Below the pieces are notes generated by a model that saw only the letters and a list, made by a program, of their open reading frames with translations, made no database searches and had not been told where the DNA came from. From an uncultured Eubacteriales bacterium (GTDB lineage Bacteria > Bacillota > Clostridia > Lachnospirales > Bianqueaceae): a stretch of 29,927 bases of DNA. Within the stretch, counting starts at the first letter, position 1. Each line of letters starts with the position of its first letter. This document shows positions 1-7,997 of this stretch, piece after piece. The position numbers and the translations under genes were made by a program. The stretch covers positions 1 through 29,927 of the forward strand of contig CACZPA010000169.1 of assembly GCA_902782895.1 (NCBI GenBank). Direction: 5' to 3'.

Positions 1-1068
1 GACGTACTGAAAAGCTACGGATATCATATGATTCGGGAGGGTAATGTTAAGTTTGACCTGATCCGTTATATCGATTCTCCCGTCGGAGAGGCGCGGATGA
101 AGCTGATCAAGCTGACACTGACCTATCCGAACGGGGATGAACCGGAGGTCATAGAACACTGGCGCCAGCGCGGCATCGAGAAGATCGTTCACTGGAACGA
201 CGGAGTCCGCGGCAACTGGGCTTCTTATATCCCGATGCACAGAAGATCGGCTGACAAGCTCCCGTTGATCATCCAGACCAATATGGAACTTTTCGAGATG
301 GAGAATCAGGGCTTTGTGGACCTCGCAGCGGACGGACCGGATGATCTGGCTGTTTTCTGCACGGAGACGCTGGATGGGGACAGTATCGATTCTCTGATCG
401 ATACGGCGATCGCTTCCTATGATGTGGATCCGCAGAGGATTTATCTCACCGGAATGTCCTATGGCGGCATTATGAGCTCCTGGCTTGCGATCAGTCACGC
501 GAAGAGAATCGCCGGCGTCAGCTCCCTCAACATCTGCTACTCCTACAATGTTCCGGGAGATCCGACCCGGATGTATCCTGACAAGTACGGAGAACTGCGG
601 GACAGAGAGACGCCGAGGCTCATAGAGGAAGTCGCTGAGATTGGCATGCCGGTCGTCATTACCGGAGGCCTGAACGAGAACTTCATGAATCCGATTTTCC
701 CGATTTCCATGCGGTATTACGAGACCGGAGGAGCGGTTATGCATAACCTGCGCGGCGTCGATATGTGGTGCAGGATCAACCATCTTCCGATGTATGACTA
801 TTCTGTGGATGTCCGGAAAGCATATGAGTCGGACGATCCGGTGGAACAGGCCATCGGACTGCCGGTACAGAACGGTCATATCGTAGAAGAACTGGGTGTA
901 AACAGCTATTTCGGCGACATTCTCGGAAGTGACGGAATTCCGTACATCCGTTATATCGCGACTGAGAATAACTGCCATGATGTTTTCCCGTGCAATCCTG
1001 CCGATATCTGGGATTTCTTCAAGCATTTCCGCAGAAATACAGAGACGGGAAAACTGATTGTAGATTAA
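1..1068 (+). CDS. Alpha/beta hydrolase (PHB depolymerase/feruloyl esterase-like), 5' end outside window
   Basis: A serine hydrolase that probably cleaves an ester bond; the substrate cannot be read from the sequence. The frame is open from the first base of the window. The first ATG (28) has no ribosome site, so the gene probably begins upstream. Counting from that ATG, the nucleophile elbow G-M-S-Y-G-G places Ser at 144, after a strand IYLTG. A late His at 317 (NNCHDVF) fits the catalytic His, and the end (IWDFFKHFRR) matches the end of the esterase at 2647 (VWEFLRQFKR). No signal peptide is visible, but the N-terminus is missing. The next gene follows after 36 bases, so co-transcription is likely. 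Fold and nucleophile are fairly sure; the subfamily is inferred from the pattern. Confidence 0.8.
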   Translation, partial: DVLKSYGYHMIREGNVKFDLIRYIDSPVGEARMKLIKLTLTYPNGDEPEVIEHWRQRGIEKIVHWNDGVRGNWASYIPMHRRSADKLPLIIQTNMELFEMENQGFVDLAADGPDDLAVFCTETLDGDSIDSLIDTAIASYDVDPQRIYLTGMSYGGIMSSWLAISHAKRIAGVSSLNICYSYNVPGDPTRMYPDKYGELRDRETPRLIEEVAEIGMPVVITGGLNENFMNPIFPISMRYYETGGAVMHNLRGVDMWCRINHLPMYDYSVDVRKAYESDDPVEQAIGLPVQNGHIVEELGVNSYFGDILGSDGIPYIRYIATENNCHDVFPCNPADIWDFFKHFRRNTETGKLIVD

Positions 1069-1070
1069 GC

Positions 1071-1090
1071 GGAGCCTGTCTGCAGGTTCC
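1071..1090 (+). other. Intercistronic hairpin before the second hydrolase gene
   Basis: GGAGCCTG (1071-1078) pairs with CAGGTTCC (1083-1090) around the 4-base loop TCTG, with one G-U pair. It lies between the stop of the first esterase and the ribosome site AAGGAG (1093-1098). No T-run follows, so it is not a standard terminator. It may protect mRNA ends or tune translation of the downstream gene. Confidence 0.45.
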
Positions 1091-1104
1091 AAAAGGAGAT
1101 AAGT

Positions 1105-2559
1105 ATGTTAAAAGGTTTATATCCTTTAGAGAAAAAGAGCATGCCCCCATGTTCCTTTGAAAAGCTGCCGATCACGGTGGAGCATAGACCCCTTTACAGT
1201 GCGTATCATCAGGTCGATCCCATCAACCTGGAGGATTACGGCTATGTGGAAGAGGAATATCTGATCCGCGGGAAGAGCAATGTCTATACCTGGAGCGAAG
1301 ACGGCCAGACTGCGATGGTTGCTTATCCGGATAATGATTACTGCACCCGTATTCTTGTCCGGAAACCGGCGGATCCTGCAAAGTTCAGCGGTCATATTTT
1401 TGTCGAGCCTATGAATGGAACAGAATATGTTGACATGGCAGGAGCTGGCTGGGGACTGACCTTCGAGTATATGATGGACAGCGGAGATATGTGGATCGGA
1501 TTCTCCTGTTCGGACGGCGGTTTTCTTGGCATGAAGGCCTTTGATTATGATCGGTATAAAGATCTGAATTTTGATAATCCGGTTCCTAAGGAACTTCGTA
1601 TTGATCATTATTTGCCAGACGGCAGACTTACAGACGACTCTTTTGAGAAAGGGCTGATGTATGATGCACTGGCTGAACTTGGCATTGGCTTGCGGAAGGC
1701 GGCCCCAGGAAGCCCGACTTACGGATATAATGTCCGATATTTATTAATGACGGGTCTGGAGTATCAGATCACATATGCTTATGTGTTTAACAGATTTCTA
1801 AGAGATGCAGAAGGAAAGTCGATTTATGATGGAATTCTGCAGTATCAGATGACTCCTGGCGGCTCACTGAACCGGGATGAAGATTTCTGGTCAAATGAAG
1901 ATCCCAGAAACATGCTGCCAGTAGACATTCCGTTTATTAAACTGAAAACCGCCGGAGATCTGCGGGGAGTATTCCCTCATCCGTTCTGGGCTTGTACCTG
2001 GAGAAGTCCGGACATGGATCTGCCGGAAGGCCAGATGAGATGGTACGAAGTAGCTGGAGTAGCGCTTCGGTTTGCGTATCGGCATGATGTACAGGTTGCA
2101 GCGTGTTATGATGACTACATACGGGCGGGCAGGAAGCCGGAACAGATTTCCTGGCCGAGGGAACGATTCGATTTTGAGAATCTTGCGATGAAACATATCA
2201 TGGTCAGTTGTTCCCACAACCTGAAAGAATGGGTCGAAAAAGGGATTCCTGCTCCGCGTGCACAGAATATCGAGTGTGTGGGTGAAAAACCGAACACTCA
2301 GTTCGTCATGGATGAATACGGTAACCAGAAGGGCGGAATCCGTACGCCTTATGTAGATGTCCCGGTTGCGACATATATTGATGACGGAACGGTGATTCCT
2401 TTCAGCAAAGAAAAACTGCTGGAGATCTACGGCAGCAAGGAGAACTACGTCAGGCTTGTTGAGGAAGACGTCAGAAAGCTCGAGGCAGAGCGCTGGCTGA
2501 TCCATAAATCTGCGGAAGAGCTGATTCAGCAGGCCAAAGATTTCAAAGGCTTTGATTAA
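1105..2559 (+). CDS. Abhydrolase_10-like (alpha/beta hydrolase domain) protein, apparent nucleophile substitution
   Basis: A 484-residue protein resembling the large alpha/beta hydrolase-domain family (PF20091 type). The match rests on an N-terminal stretch VEEEYLIRGKSNVYTW, then RILVRKPADPAKFSGHIFVE, and a late GGIRTPYVDVPVATY, all familiar family landmarks. Where that family normally shows a G-x-S-Q-S/A elbow, this protein reads T-G-L-E-Y-Q-I-T-Y, with Glu219 at the expected Ser. It may therefore be non-hydrolytic or use another residue. The ATG at 1105 is supported by AAGGAG six bases upstream. No signal peptide is seen, which suggests a cytoplasmic protein. It sits between two related serine esterases. 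The family assignment is from recall of motifs; the loss of Ser depends on the alignment. Confidence 0.72.
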   Translation: MLKGLYPLEKKSMPPCSFEKLPITVEHRPLYSAYHQVDPINLEDYGYVEEEYLIRGKSNVYTWSEDGQTAMVAYPDNDYCTRILVRKPADPAKFSGHIFVEPMNGTEYVDMAGAGWGLTFEYMMDSGDMWIGFSCSDGGFLGMKAFDYDRYKDLNFDNPVPKELRIDHYLPDGRLTDDSFEKGLMYDALAELGIGLRKAAPGSPTYGYNVRYLLMTGLEYQITYAYVFNRFLRDAEGKSIYDGILQYQMTPGGSLNRDEDFWSNEDPRNMLPVDIPFIKLKTAGDLRGVFPHPFWACTWRSPDMDLPEGQMRWYEVAGVALRFAYRHDVQVAACYDDYIRAGRKPEQISWPRERFDFENLAMKHIMVSCSHNLKEWVEKGIPAPRAQNIECVGEKPNTQFVMDEYGNQKGGIRTPYVDVPVATYIDDGTVIPFSKEKLLEIYGSKENYVRLVEEDVRKLEAERWLIHKSAEELIQQAKDFKGFD

Positions 2560-2575
2560 GCCGAAAAGCGTATAA

Positions 2576-2612
2576 CAGGCCGCTGCGGGCTGTCTCATTC
2601 CGGGACGGCCTG
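2576..2612 (+). other. Intercistronic stem-loop
   Basis: CAGGCCG (2576-2582) pairs perfectly with CGGCCTG (2606-2612) around a 23-base loop, between the second and third hydrolase genes. No T-run follows. It could be an mRNA processing or stability element, or a weak attenuator; nothing shows which. Confidence 0.35.
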
Positions 2613-2646
2613 CTGGCGGGCCTGCCGCAAAGAAAGAAGTGCAGAA

Positions 2647-3762
2647 ATGAACCAAGAGTATTCGTATAAGAATAAAGAATTCTGGAACAGACAATTCATC
2701 GATTACTGTCCGCCCGCACGGAAAGAACTAAGAGAACAGCTGGTTCCGCAGACGCAGAAAGAACATGTGCGCAGACTTGGCGACAGCGATTTTGATATAG
2801 AAGCCTTTATCAACAGTAAAATGGGAGAAGCTGTGGCCGATCTGCAGGCAGGGTATCCTTCCACCGGCAATGATGTGAATCCGGCTGCGGATCTTTACTG
2901 GAAAGAACGGGGATATGACAGAGAGTATCATCCGGAGGACAGAAGGGAACATTCCTGGGTTTCTCTTGTTCCGTCTGATCTGGCAGAAGGCGAAAAGCTG
3001 CCAGAAGTCGTCCTGATCCACGGTGGCCAGGCTAACGGCCTTGCTTCCGATATGGAAGCGAGCGGATACGTTCATGAAGTCATCAAGAGGGACAGAGCTG
3101 TATTTGTCCTGCCTGCAAATACGGAGACGGACAACACGATCTATGCAATGGACAGAGCGGACCCGATTCTGCCCATCGATAAAACAAGAGTCTATATTAT
3201 CGGGTTTTCCGGGGGCGGCGCCTGGGCACGCTATACAGCTTTGACACATCCGGAACGGTTCGCGGCCTATGCGCCGAACGGTTCGAATCTGATGAGCTGG
3301 CCGGCGCTCGCTGATGACGCGATGCTGGCAAAAGTCCGTGAAATCGGTCTCCCGGTCTGTATCTATGCAGGACTGCGTGAATTCCTGCGGATCTTCCCGT
3401 TGAATCAGAACGGTGTTAAATTTACCGGTATTCTCGGAAAAGACGAACAGCCCGGGACACCGGAAGAGAAATATATGCTCTTCCGCAGATGCCTGTATGC
3501 TTCAGGATGCTCTGATATTTCGCCGGAGGAGTGTATGAAAGCAGCCGGGGATCCGGATCCCGCAAGGCAGATGTGCGGAGCGCCCGGTGGGGACGCAAAG
3601 ATGATCCGGCTCCTGGATACGGATCATGCGGTGATCGATTATATGCGGGAAGACGGAACGCCCGGTATGCGTATTATTTGTGTGGACAATATGCCGCATG
3701 TTGTGTCACCGAGTGCCGCCGGTCTTGTATGGGAATTTCTGCGGCAGTTCAAGCGATATTAA
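2647..3762 (+). CDS. Alpha/beta hydrolase (PHB depolymerase/feruloyl esterase-like)
   Basis: A 371-residue serine hydrolase related to the one at the start of the window. After an N-terminal extension of about 115 residues comes a strand ending VVLIHGGQANG, a typical oxyanion-hole region. The nucleophile elbow is G-F-S-G-G-G with Ser188, and the likely catalytic His351 is in NMPHVV. The C-terminal helix VWEFLRQFKRY matches the first esterase. There is no signal peptide, so it probably acts on imported substrate in the cytoplasm. The start has only a weak purine-rich ribosome site (AAAGAAAGAAG). It is last in the three-hydrolase run, followed by the promoter of a GntR/LacI regulator. The substrate is unknown; acylated carbohydrate would fit the regulator type but is a guess. 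Confidence 0.82.
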   Translation: MNQEYSYKNKEFWNRQFIDYCPPARKELREQLVPQTQKEHVRRLGDSDFDIEAFINSKMGEAVADLQAGYPSTGNDVNPAADLYWKERGYDREYHPEDRREHSWVSLVPSDLAEGEKLPEVVLIHGGQANGLASDMEASGYVHEVIKRDRAVFVLPANTETDNTIYAMDRADPILPIDKTRVYIIGFSGGGAWARYTALTHPERFAAYAPNGSNLMSWPALADDAMLAKVREIGLPVCIYAGLREFLRIFPLNQNGVKFTGILGKDEQPGTPEEKYMLFRRCLYASGCSDISPEECMKAAGDPDPARQMCGAPGGDAKMIRLLDTDHAVIDYMREDGTPGMRIICVDNMPHVVSPSAAGLVWEFLRQFKRY

Positions 3763-3763
3763 T

Positions 3764-3800
3764 TTGACAAATAAGATAATAATTAGTATATTATTATTTG
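3764..3800 (+). promoter_or_regulatory. Sigma-A-type promoter with overlapping inverted repeat (probable operator)
   Basis: TTGACA (3764-3769), a 17-base spacer and TATATT (3787-3792) form a near-consensus promoter just after the third hydrolase gene. A 7-base inverted repeat CAAATAA (3768-3774) / TTATTTG (3794-3800), centred at 3784, covers the promoter core. This arrangement suggests autorepression by the regulator encoded downstream. The promoter is directly visible; the operator role is inferred. Confidence 0.72.
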
Positions 3801-3834
3801 TTTTCCTGACAGACGGGACAGAAAGGGGATTATG

Positions 3835-4944
3835 ATGAGCGAAGCAGCCGGAGCAGATAAGAAAAGATATTTATATCAGAATATCTATGAAGATCTGAAG
3901 AAAAAGATCCTCGACGGAACATACCCGATAGGCTCTTCTTTCCCCTTTGAACAGGAGCTGAGGGAACAGTATAATGTCAGCATTACGACCATGCGGGAGG
4001 CTACGAGACATCTCGCAGAGGACGGGTTTATCCAGAAAAGGCGCCGCGTCGGTTCTGTCGTACTTGACTGGAAAAAAAGAAATGTCATTAAAGACAATAA
4101 ACGGCTGCATTTCTTATTCTTGATTACGACTCCTGTCGTCGAGCAGATTCATAATCCATACAGTTATCATTCCGAGCTTTTCTCACATTTTCTGATTTAC
4201 TGCAGTCAGAAGAATATCTCGATGGACTTTATGGCTGAGAATGATCCCCGAATCAATAGTATTACAAAAGAAACATATGATGGTTGTTTTGCTGCTTCTT
4301 CTATCGATCCGGAGCTGCTGGACAGGCTGAGCAGCCAGATACCTACGATCTGCCTGAACGATGTACATTATCCGTTGTGTTCGATTACATCAGATGATGA
4401 ATTCGGAGCCTATGAAGCCGTGAAGCATCTGATCGAGCTGGGTCACAGAAGGATCGCGATGATCATAAATCACTCATTCCTGTATTTCACGGCATTCCGT
4501 ACATTAGGTTATTATCATGCCCTGTTGGAGAAGAATATACCTGTGAATCCTAAATATATCGTACATTATGATGATGAACAGCATCATTCCGATATTGAAA
4601 AATGTATCAGTGATGTGATGGATTTTCCTGATGGAGAAAAACCGACAGCAATCTTCTTCCAGACGGATGATCTGGCTCTGTACGGAATCAACTATTTCGC
4701 GCAAAGAGGAGTGGGGGTTCCTGATCAGATCAGTATAGTCGGTTTTAATAATACCAATCTTTATCAGATGTCCAAGCCTGCGCTTTCATCCGTTGCCCAT
4801 CAAACAGACAAGATGACAAAAGTCGCGCTTGAATTCATGCTCGACATCCTCGAGCATCCGGATCATAATACAGGAATTATGATCAAGATTCCGCCGGTTT
4901 TCATCCCGCGCGGATCAATCGGACCGGCACCGGAAGACAAATAA
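3835..4944 (+). CDS. GntR-family regulator with LacI-type sugar-binding domain (AraR-like architecture)
   Basis: A transcription factor that joins a GntR winged-helix DNA-binding domain (about residues 12-77; RYLYQNIYEDLKKKILDG, TTMREATRHLAEDGFIQ) to a periplasmic-binding-protein-like effector domain (about 90-360; LIELGHRRIAMI, SIVGFNNT, FIPRGS). The AraR type of regulator has this design and binds a sugar or sugar-derived ligand, which releases it from DNA. ATG 3835 is chosen because AGGGG ends six bases upstream; ATG 3832 is in frame and possible. It has its own promoter at 3764-3792 with an overlapping inverted repeat, which suggests autoregulation, and it may also control the upstream hydrolases. 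It ends convergently with the minus-strand operon. The ligand is unknown. Confidence 0.9.
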   Translation: MSEAAGADKKRYLYQNIYEDLKKKILDGTYPIGSSFPFEQELREQYNVSITTMREATRHLAEDGFIQKRRRVGSVVLDWKKRNVIKDNKRLHFLFLITTPVVEQIHNPYSYHSELFSHFLIYCSQKNISMDFMAENDPRINSITKETYDGCFAASSIDPELLDRLSSQIPTICLNDVHYPLCSITSDDEFGAYEAVKHLIELGHRRIAMIINHSFLYFTAFRTLGYYHALLEKNIPVNPKYIVHYDDEQHHSDIEKCISDVMDFPDGEKPTAIFFQTDDLALYGINYFAQRGVGVPDQISIVGFNNTNLYQMSKPALSSVAHQTDKMTKVALEFMLDILEHPDHNTGIMIKIPPVFIPRGSIGPAPEDK

Positions 4945-4960
4945 ACCGAAAAAAGCGAAT

Positions 4961-4996
4961 AAAAAAGCGGCTGTGAAAAACCGCAGAAAAAGCCGC
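4961..4996 (-). terminator. Rho-independent terminator of the minus-strand lipid/envelope operon
   Basis: Read on the minus strand, GCGGCT (4996-4991) pairs with AGCCGC (4972-4967), and six T residues follow at once (4966-4961). It lies just beyond the DUF554-like remnant and about 20 bases from the convergent regulator stop. The stem is only 6 bp with an 18-base loop, so strength is uncertain. Confidence 0.6.
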
Positions 4997-5010
4997 AGAA
5001 AAAACCGATT

Positions 5011-5159
5011 CTACCCCATAATCCTCATCCAGAGACTGCTGACCGGCATGACAAGAAGCATGGCCGGCACCATGTTGATGATGAGGATTTCTTTTATTTT
5101 CATAATGGAAAGGCCGGTCGCGACCAGGATAAAACATTAACGATAACTCCGACCGGCAT
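5011..5159 (-). pseudogene. Frameshifted small membrane ORF, possibly the C-terminal remnant of a DUF554-type protein
   Basis: An ATG at 5159 with AAGGA upstream follows the GtrA-like stop directly and reads MPVGVIVNV before going out of phase at a run of four T. Adding one T would give a 49-residue hydrophobic protein continuing FILVATGLSIMKIKEILI and ending at TAG 5013-5011. The unshifted second part is also open from an ATG at 5103 (30 residues). Its pattern (hydrophobic stretch, ATGL, KIKEI, N-x-x-PA) resembles the last membrane segments of DUF554/YdfK-like proteins. It lies within the operon, before the terminator. Broken gene, sequencing error and programmed slip are all possible. Confidence 0.42.
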
Positions 5160-5160
5160 T

Positions 5161-5673
5161 TCAGCTTTCCTTGTTATTGGTGACAGTTTCCGCCGCGACA
5201 TCGGCGACGGCTTCCGCCGCGCTTACGGTCTCTGCGGTCTCTGCGACCGCGTCCTCACCACTTTTTTCTTTCGCCGCGGCCGCGTTTGTATCGAGGCTCT
5301 TGCCGAATACGAAGAACCGCTGATACAGGAACTCCGTGACGAAGTTGAGCAGCATATTGAGGATCGTCGCTACGTATTCGTTCCAGCCGAGTCCGGTCGT
5401 ATACCAGTGCTCCAGCCAGGTGGACAGCGGCGTGAAGACCGCGTAGAACAGAGCGACTTTAAGCATCGCGATCGGGACGTTCGCGGCGGATTTGAACGTG
5501 TACTTGCGGTTCAGGGTAAAGTTCCAGACGACCGAGAGCACGAGCGCGATCAGATAACTGACCCAGTAATCCAGATGCAGGATCTCATTCAGCAGCGTAA
5601 ACGCGCCGATCTCGATCAGACCTGCACTCAGCGAAAACAACGTAAACTTAACGACACGGATGAATTCTTTCAT
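5161..5673 (-). CDS. GtrA-like membrane protein
   Basis: A 170-residue, four-helix membrane protein of the GtrA/DPMS group (PF04138), associated with moving polyprenyl-linked sugars across the membrane for envelope glycosylation. The family landmarks are NFTLNRKYTF (51-60) after the second helix and FVTEFLYQRFFVF (111-123) at the end of the fourth. An Ala/Glu/Val-rich acidic tail (about 130-170) is not typical of the short family members and is probably disordered. The start overlaps the stop of the PAP2 gene by one base (TAATG), implying translational coupling. No glycosyltransferase, the usual partner, is present in the operon. Confidence 0.88.
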   Translation of the reverse strand: MKEFIRVVKFTLFSLSAGLIEIGAFTLLNEILHLDYWVSYLIALVLSVVWNFTLNRKYTFKSAANVPIAMLKVALFYAVFTPLSTWLEHWYTTGLGWNEYVATILNMLLNFVTEFLYQRFFVFGKSLDTNAAAAKEKSGEDAVAETAETVSAAEAVADVAAETVTNNKES

Positions 5674-6356
5674 TAGACTGCGCCTCCTGTTCTGGCAGCT
5701 TTTCTTTTAGGACGAATATAAACGAACCATTCAGCGAAGATCCCGAGCGGGATCGCGACGATGACATCGAGCGCGGAATGCTGTTTGACAAAGGTTACAG
5801 CCACGCAGATGATGATAACAAGGATGACGATAAAAGCCTTGGTCCAGGGAGCCGCGTCCTTCTCACGGAGCCAGGCCGACGCGATGCCGAAAGAATAGGC
5901 CGCGTGCAGAGAGGGACAGACGCCGGTGTTGGTATCAAACGCATAGATGAACCGGACTACATCTGTCAGGAAATTGTCTCTGGGGAAGACCGTTGGCCGC
6001 AGATCCTGGCGGTTGGGGAAGAGAATATAGACCGCCATCGCGGCGATCTGCGTGATGATGATATAGATCTGCAGATTGCTGAACTGCTTGGGGTCGTAGA
6101 GCAGGAACCACAGCAGCGATACGACGATCAGCAGGAACCAGCTTGTATATGGGATAACAAAAACCTCGCAGAACGGAATGATATCGTCAAGCCAGATGTG
6201 CACGGGCGTGCAGCGCTCCGCGGGGATCAGATTCTCCGTCAGGAAGTACAGCGCAAAATAACCGATCCACCCGGCCAGCAGCTTCAGGTGGGAGAATTCA
6301 GGCGTATTGAGCTTGGAAAAACGGAACTGTCTATAGTCTACTACAGGTTTTCTCAT
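5673..6356 (-). CDS. PAP2-superfamily membrane phosphatase (inositol phosphorylceramide synthase-like)
   Basis: A 227-residue membrane phosphatase or phosphotransferase of the PAP2_3/AUR1-like branch, acting on lipid phosphates at the membrane face. The three PAP2 motifs are visible: NRQDLRP (115-121), CPSLHAAYS with His151 and KQHSALD with His193 and Asp197. Several hydrophobic segments lie between them, and the C-terminus is basic (RPKRKAARTGG). The ATG follows a GGAGGAG site about eleven bases upstream. It lies 23 bases after the acyltransferase stop and overlaps gtrA by one base. With the acyltransferase upstream, conversion of phosphatidic acid or undecaprenyl phosphate is plausible; the sequence does not decide the substrate. 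Confidence 0.88.
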   Translation of the reverse strand: MRKPVVDYRQFRFSKLNTPEFSHLKLLAGWIGYFALYFLTENLIPAERCTPVHIWLDDIIPFCEVFVIPYTSWFLLIVVSLLWFLLYDPKQFSNLQIYIIITQIAAMAVYILFPNRQDLRPTVFPRDNFLTDVVRFIYAFDTNTGVCPSLHAAYSFGIASAWLREKDAAPWTKAFIVILVIIICVAVTFVKQHSALDVIVAIPLGIFAEWFVYIRPKRKAARTGGAV

Positions 6357-6379
6357 GTAAATGGATACTCCTCCGGGTG

Positions 6380-7249
6380 TTACTTGTCTGCAGGCGGATC
6401 TGCTTCAGACGTATTATAGGGATAGTCTCTCTTGGAAATATTGGGATAGGGTACGACACGGTGACGGGGCAGCGATGTCGCGATCTGCGTGATACCGTCC
6501 ATCATGGCCTCGCAGATCCGCTGCCGCTCTTCTTTGGCGGGAGCGGAAGGATCGTAGCGGACAGGCTGCCCGACATACATCCTGCGAAGCTTAGGCGCGA
6601 TATAGAGCGGGACAAAACAGACGGCCTTGCCGGAAGCGCGCCAGTAACGCTTAGCAGTGTCCACAAAACCTTCCTGAAACTCGTGGACGATCTGATTATG
6701 AGGGGTATAGCACTCCGGGAAGATCAGAACGCTGTGTCCTTCAGAAAGGCGCGCACAGGTCTCTTTGATAGTATCCAGAACACGCCGGTCCCGATATACA
6801 GGGATCGTATTAGCGTTTGTAAAAATGCATACGGAAATCGGCGCGATGATATACGAAGCGATCCTGTACAACCAGCGGATCCAGACCGGCTTGCCGCTCC
6901 AGAAATCCTGATAGGCATAGGCAGGGACTTCCTTAAGGTGCATCATTTCGGCTGTACACCAGATATACAGATGCTTACGGTCATGATGCGGGAAGAAGAT
7001 CTCACCCGAGATCGGACCGTACATTTGAGAGTGATTGCCTACCAGAATGCAGGGCTCATTCGGCAGATTCTCGAGCCCGACGGTCTGCATTTTCGGATGA
7101 AACAGCCAGACCAGCGGATAAATGATTCGGTAACAGAATCGTGAAAAAACGCCCGGCTGACGTGCGGCAGAGCCGGGCGTGTCCATATCCTGCGTTTTGG
7201 AATCCAATGCTTCGGAATCCGGCGTTACGTTTTTACTGGAGGTCCGCAT
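6380..7249 (-). CDS. PlsC-type lysophospholipid acyltransferase-like protein with HX4G instead of HX4D
   Basis: A 289-residue member of the 1-acylglycerol-3-phosphate acyltransferase fold, which transfers acyl groups to lysophospholipids at the inner membrane. Motif I reads G-N-H-S-Q-M-Y-G (71-78): His73 is kept but the Asp five residues later is Gly78. The FPE block (VLIFPECYTP) and a hydrophobic segment WIRWLYRIASYIIAPISVCIF are present. An N-terminal polar extension of about 35 residues precedes the membrane-associated part. The ATG at 7249 has GAAGG six bases upstream and overlaps the preceding gene by 17 bases, so translation is probably coupled. Missing Asp may mark a subfamily with altered chemistry or no activity. 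Confidence 0.82.
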   Translation of the reverse strand: MRTSSKNVTPDSEALDSKTQDMDTPGSAARQPGVFSRFCYRIIYPLVWLFHPKMQTVGLENLPNEPCILVGNHSQMYGPISGEIFFPHHDRKHLYIWCTAEMMHLKEVPAYAYQDFWSGKPVWIRWLYRIASYIIAPISVCIFTNANTIPVYRDRRVLDTIKETCARLSEGHSVLIFPECYTPHNQIVHEFQEGFVDTAKRYWRASGKAVCFVPLYIAPKLRRMYVGQPVRYDPSAPAKEERQRICEAMMDGITQIATSLPRHRVVPYPNISKRDYPYNTSEADPPADK

Positions 7250-7967
7250 CGTGTGCCTTCAGCCAGTTCATGCTTCGCTGTACATCCTCGAGGCCTGTCG
7301 GTACAGGATCATCGTTTTCCAGAACCAGCCATTCAAGTCCCAGATCCCTGCCGACCTGGATCATGTTCTCTACGTCGCACTGTCCCTCGCCGAGCGCGCA
7401 GGGCGTACCGTCATTGCCGTCTTTGATGTGCAGAGCGATAACGCGGTCCTTGTTGTCGAGACAGAACTTGCGGGTATCGATACCCGCGTAGAAGCTCCAG
7501 TAGGTATCGATCTGCAGGAAAGCACCGGCCTTGATGACGTCGATCGGCAGACGTCCGGACTCCAGCTTCTCAAATTCGGTATAATGCGTATGATAGTAGA
7601 ACTGTACACCCTTGTCGGCACCGTATTTGTTGGCCCATTCAAAGATGAGCGCGGTGCGGTCAGCCTCCGCGTCGGTCCTGTGAGGTCCGCCGCCGGTCCC
7701 GATCGTACGAAGACCAAGCGCCTTGTGATAGGCGATCGTCTCATCGATCGTGTCGGGCATGAAGCCTTTCATATTATAATGTGTGCCGGTGATGATCAGA
7801 CCGGCGTCGTCACACAGTCCCTTGAGCGTGACCGGATCAAGATCATAATAACCGGCGAATTCAACGCCTTCAAAGCCCATCTTGCGAAGCTCATACAGAT
7901 GGCGGCGAAGGTCTTCTTTATTGTGGATCTCATTGCGAAGTGAGTACATCTGAACGGAATACTTCAT
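7233..7967 (-). CDS. Sugar phosphate isomerase/epimerase-like TIM-barrel protein
   Basis: A 244-residue protein of the xylose-isomerase-like TIM barrel group (AP_endonuc_2 fold), which interconverts sugars or related hydroxy-ketones with a bound divalent metal. Landmarks are the start MKYSVQMYSLR, the GFEGVEFAGYY strand, HTH (126-128), QIDTYW with Asp154, ALHIKD with His180 and LVLENDD with Glu217; these fit the usual metal and acid-base positions. The ATG at 7967 is chosen over the longer frame because GGGGAGG lies seven bases upstream and the promoter -10 lies inside the longer frame. It is the first gene of the minus-strand operon. No signal peptide, so cytoplasmic. The substrate is unknown, and its link to the lipid genes is unexplained. 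Confidence 0.88.
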   Translation of the reverse strand: MKYSVQMYSLRNEIHNKEDLRRHLYELRKMGFEGVEFAGYYDLDPVTLKGLCDDAGLIITGTHYNMKGFMPDTIDETIAYHKALGLRTIGTGGGPHRTDAEADRTALIFEWANKYGADKGVQFYYHTHYTEFEKLESGRLPIDVIKAGAFLQIDTYWSFYAGIDTRKFCLDNKDRVIALHIKDGNDGTPCALGEGQCDVENMIQVGRDLGLEWLVLENDDPVPTGLEDVQRSMNWLKAHDADLQ

Positions 7968-7997
7968 GATTATGCCTCCCCGAATTATGATAAAAGA

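Noticed and set aside
7179..7943. 254-residue plus-strand frame, and a similar one at 6377-7144
   Set aside because: Both are antisense to well-supported genes (TIM barrel and acyltransferase) and show no family features.
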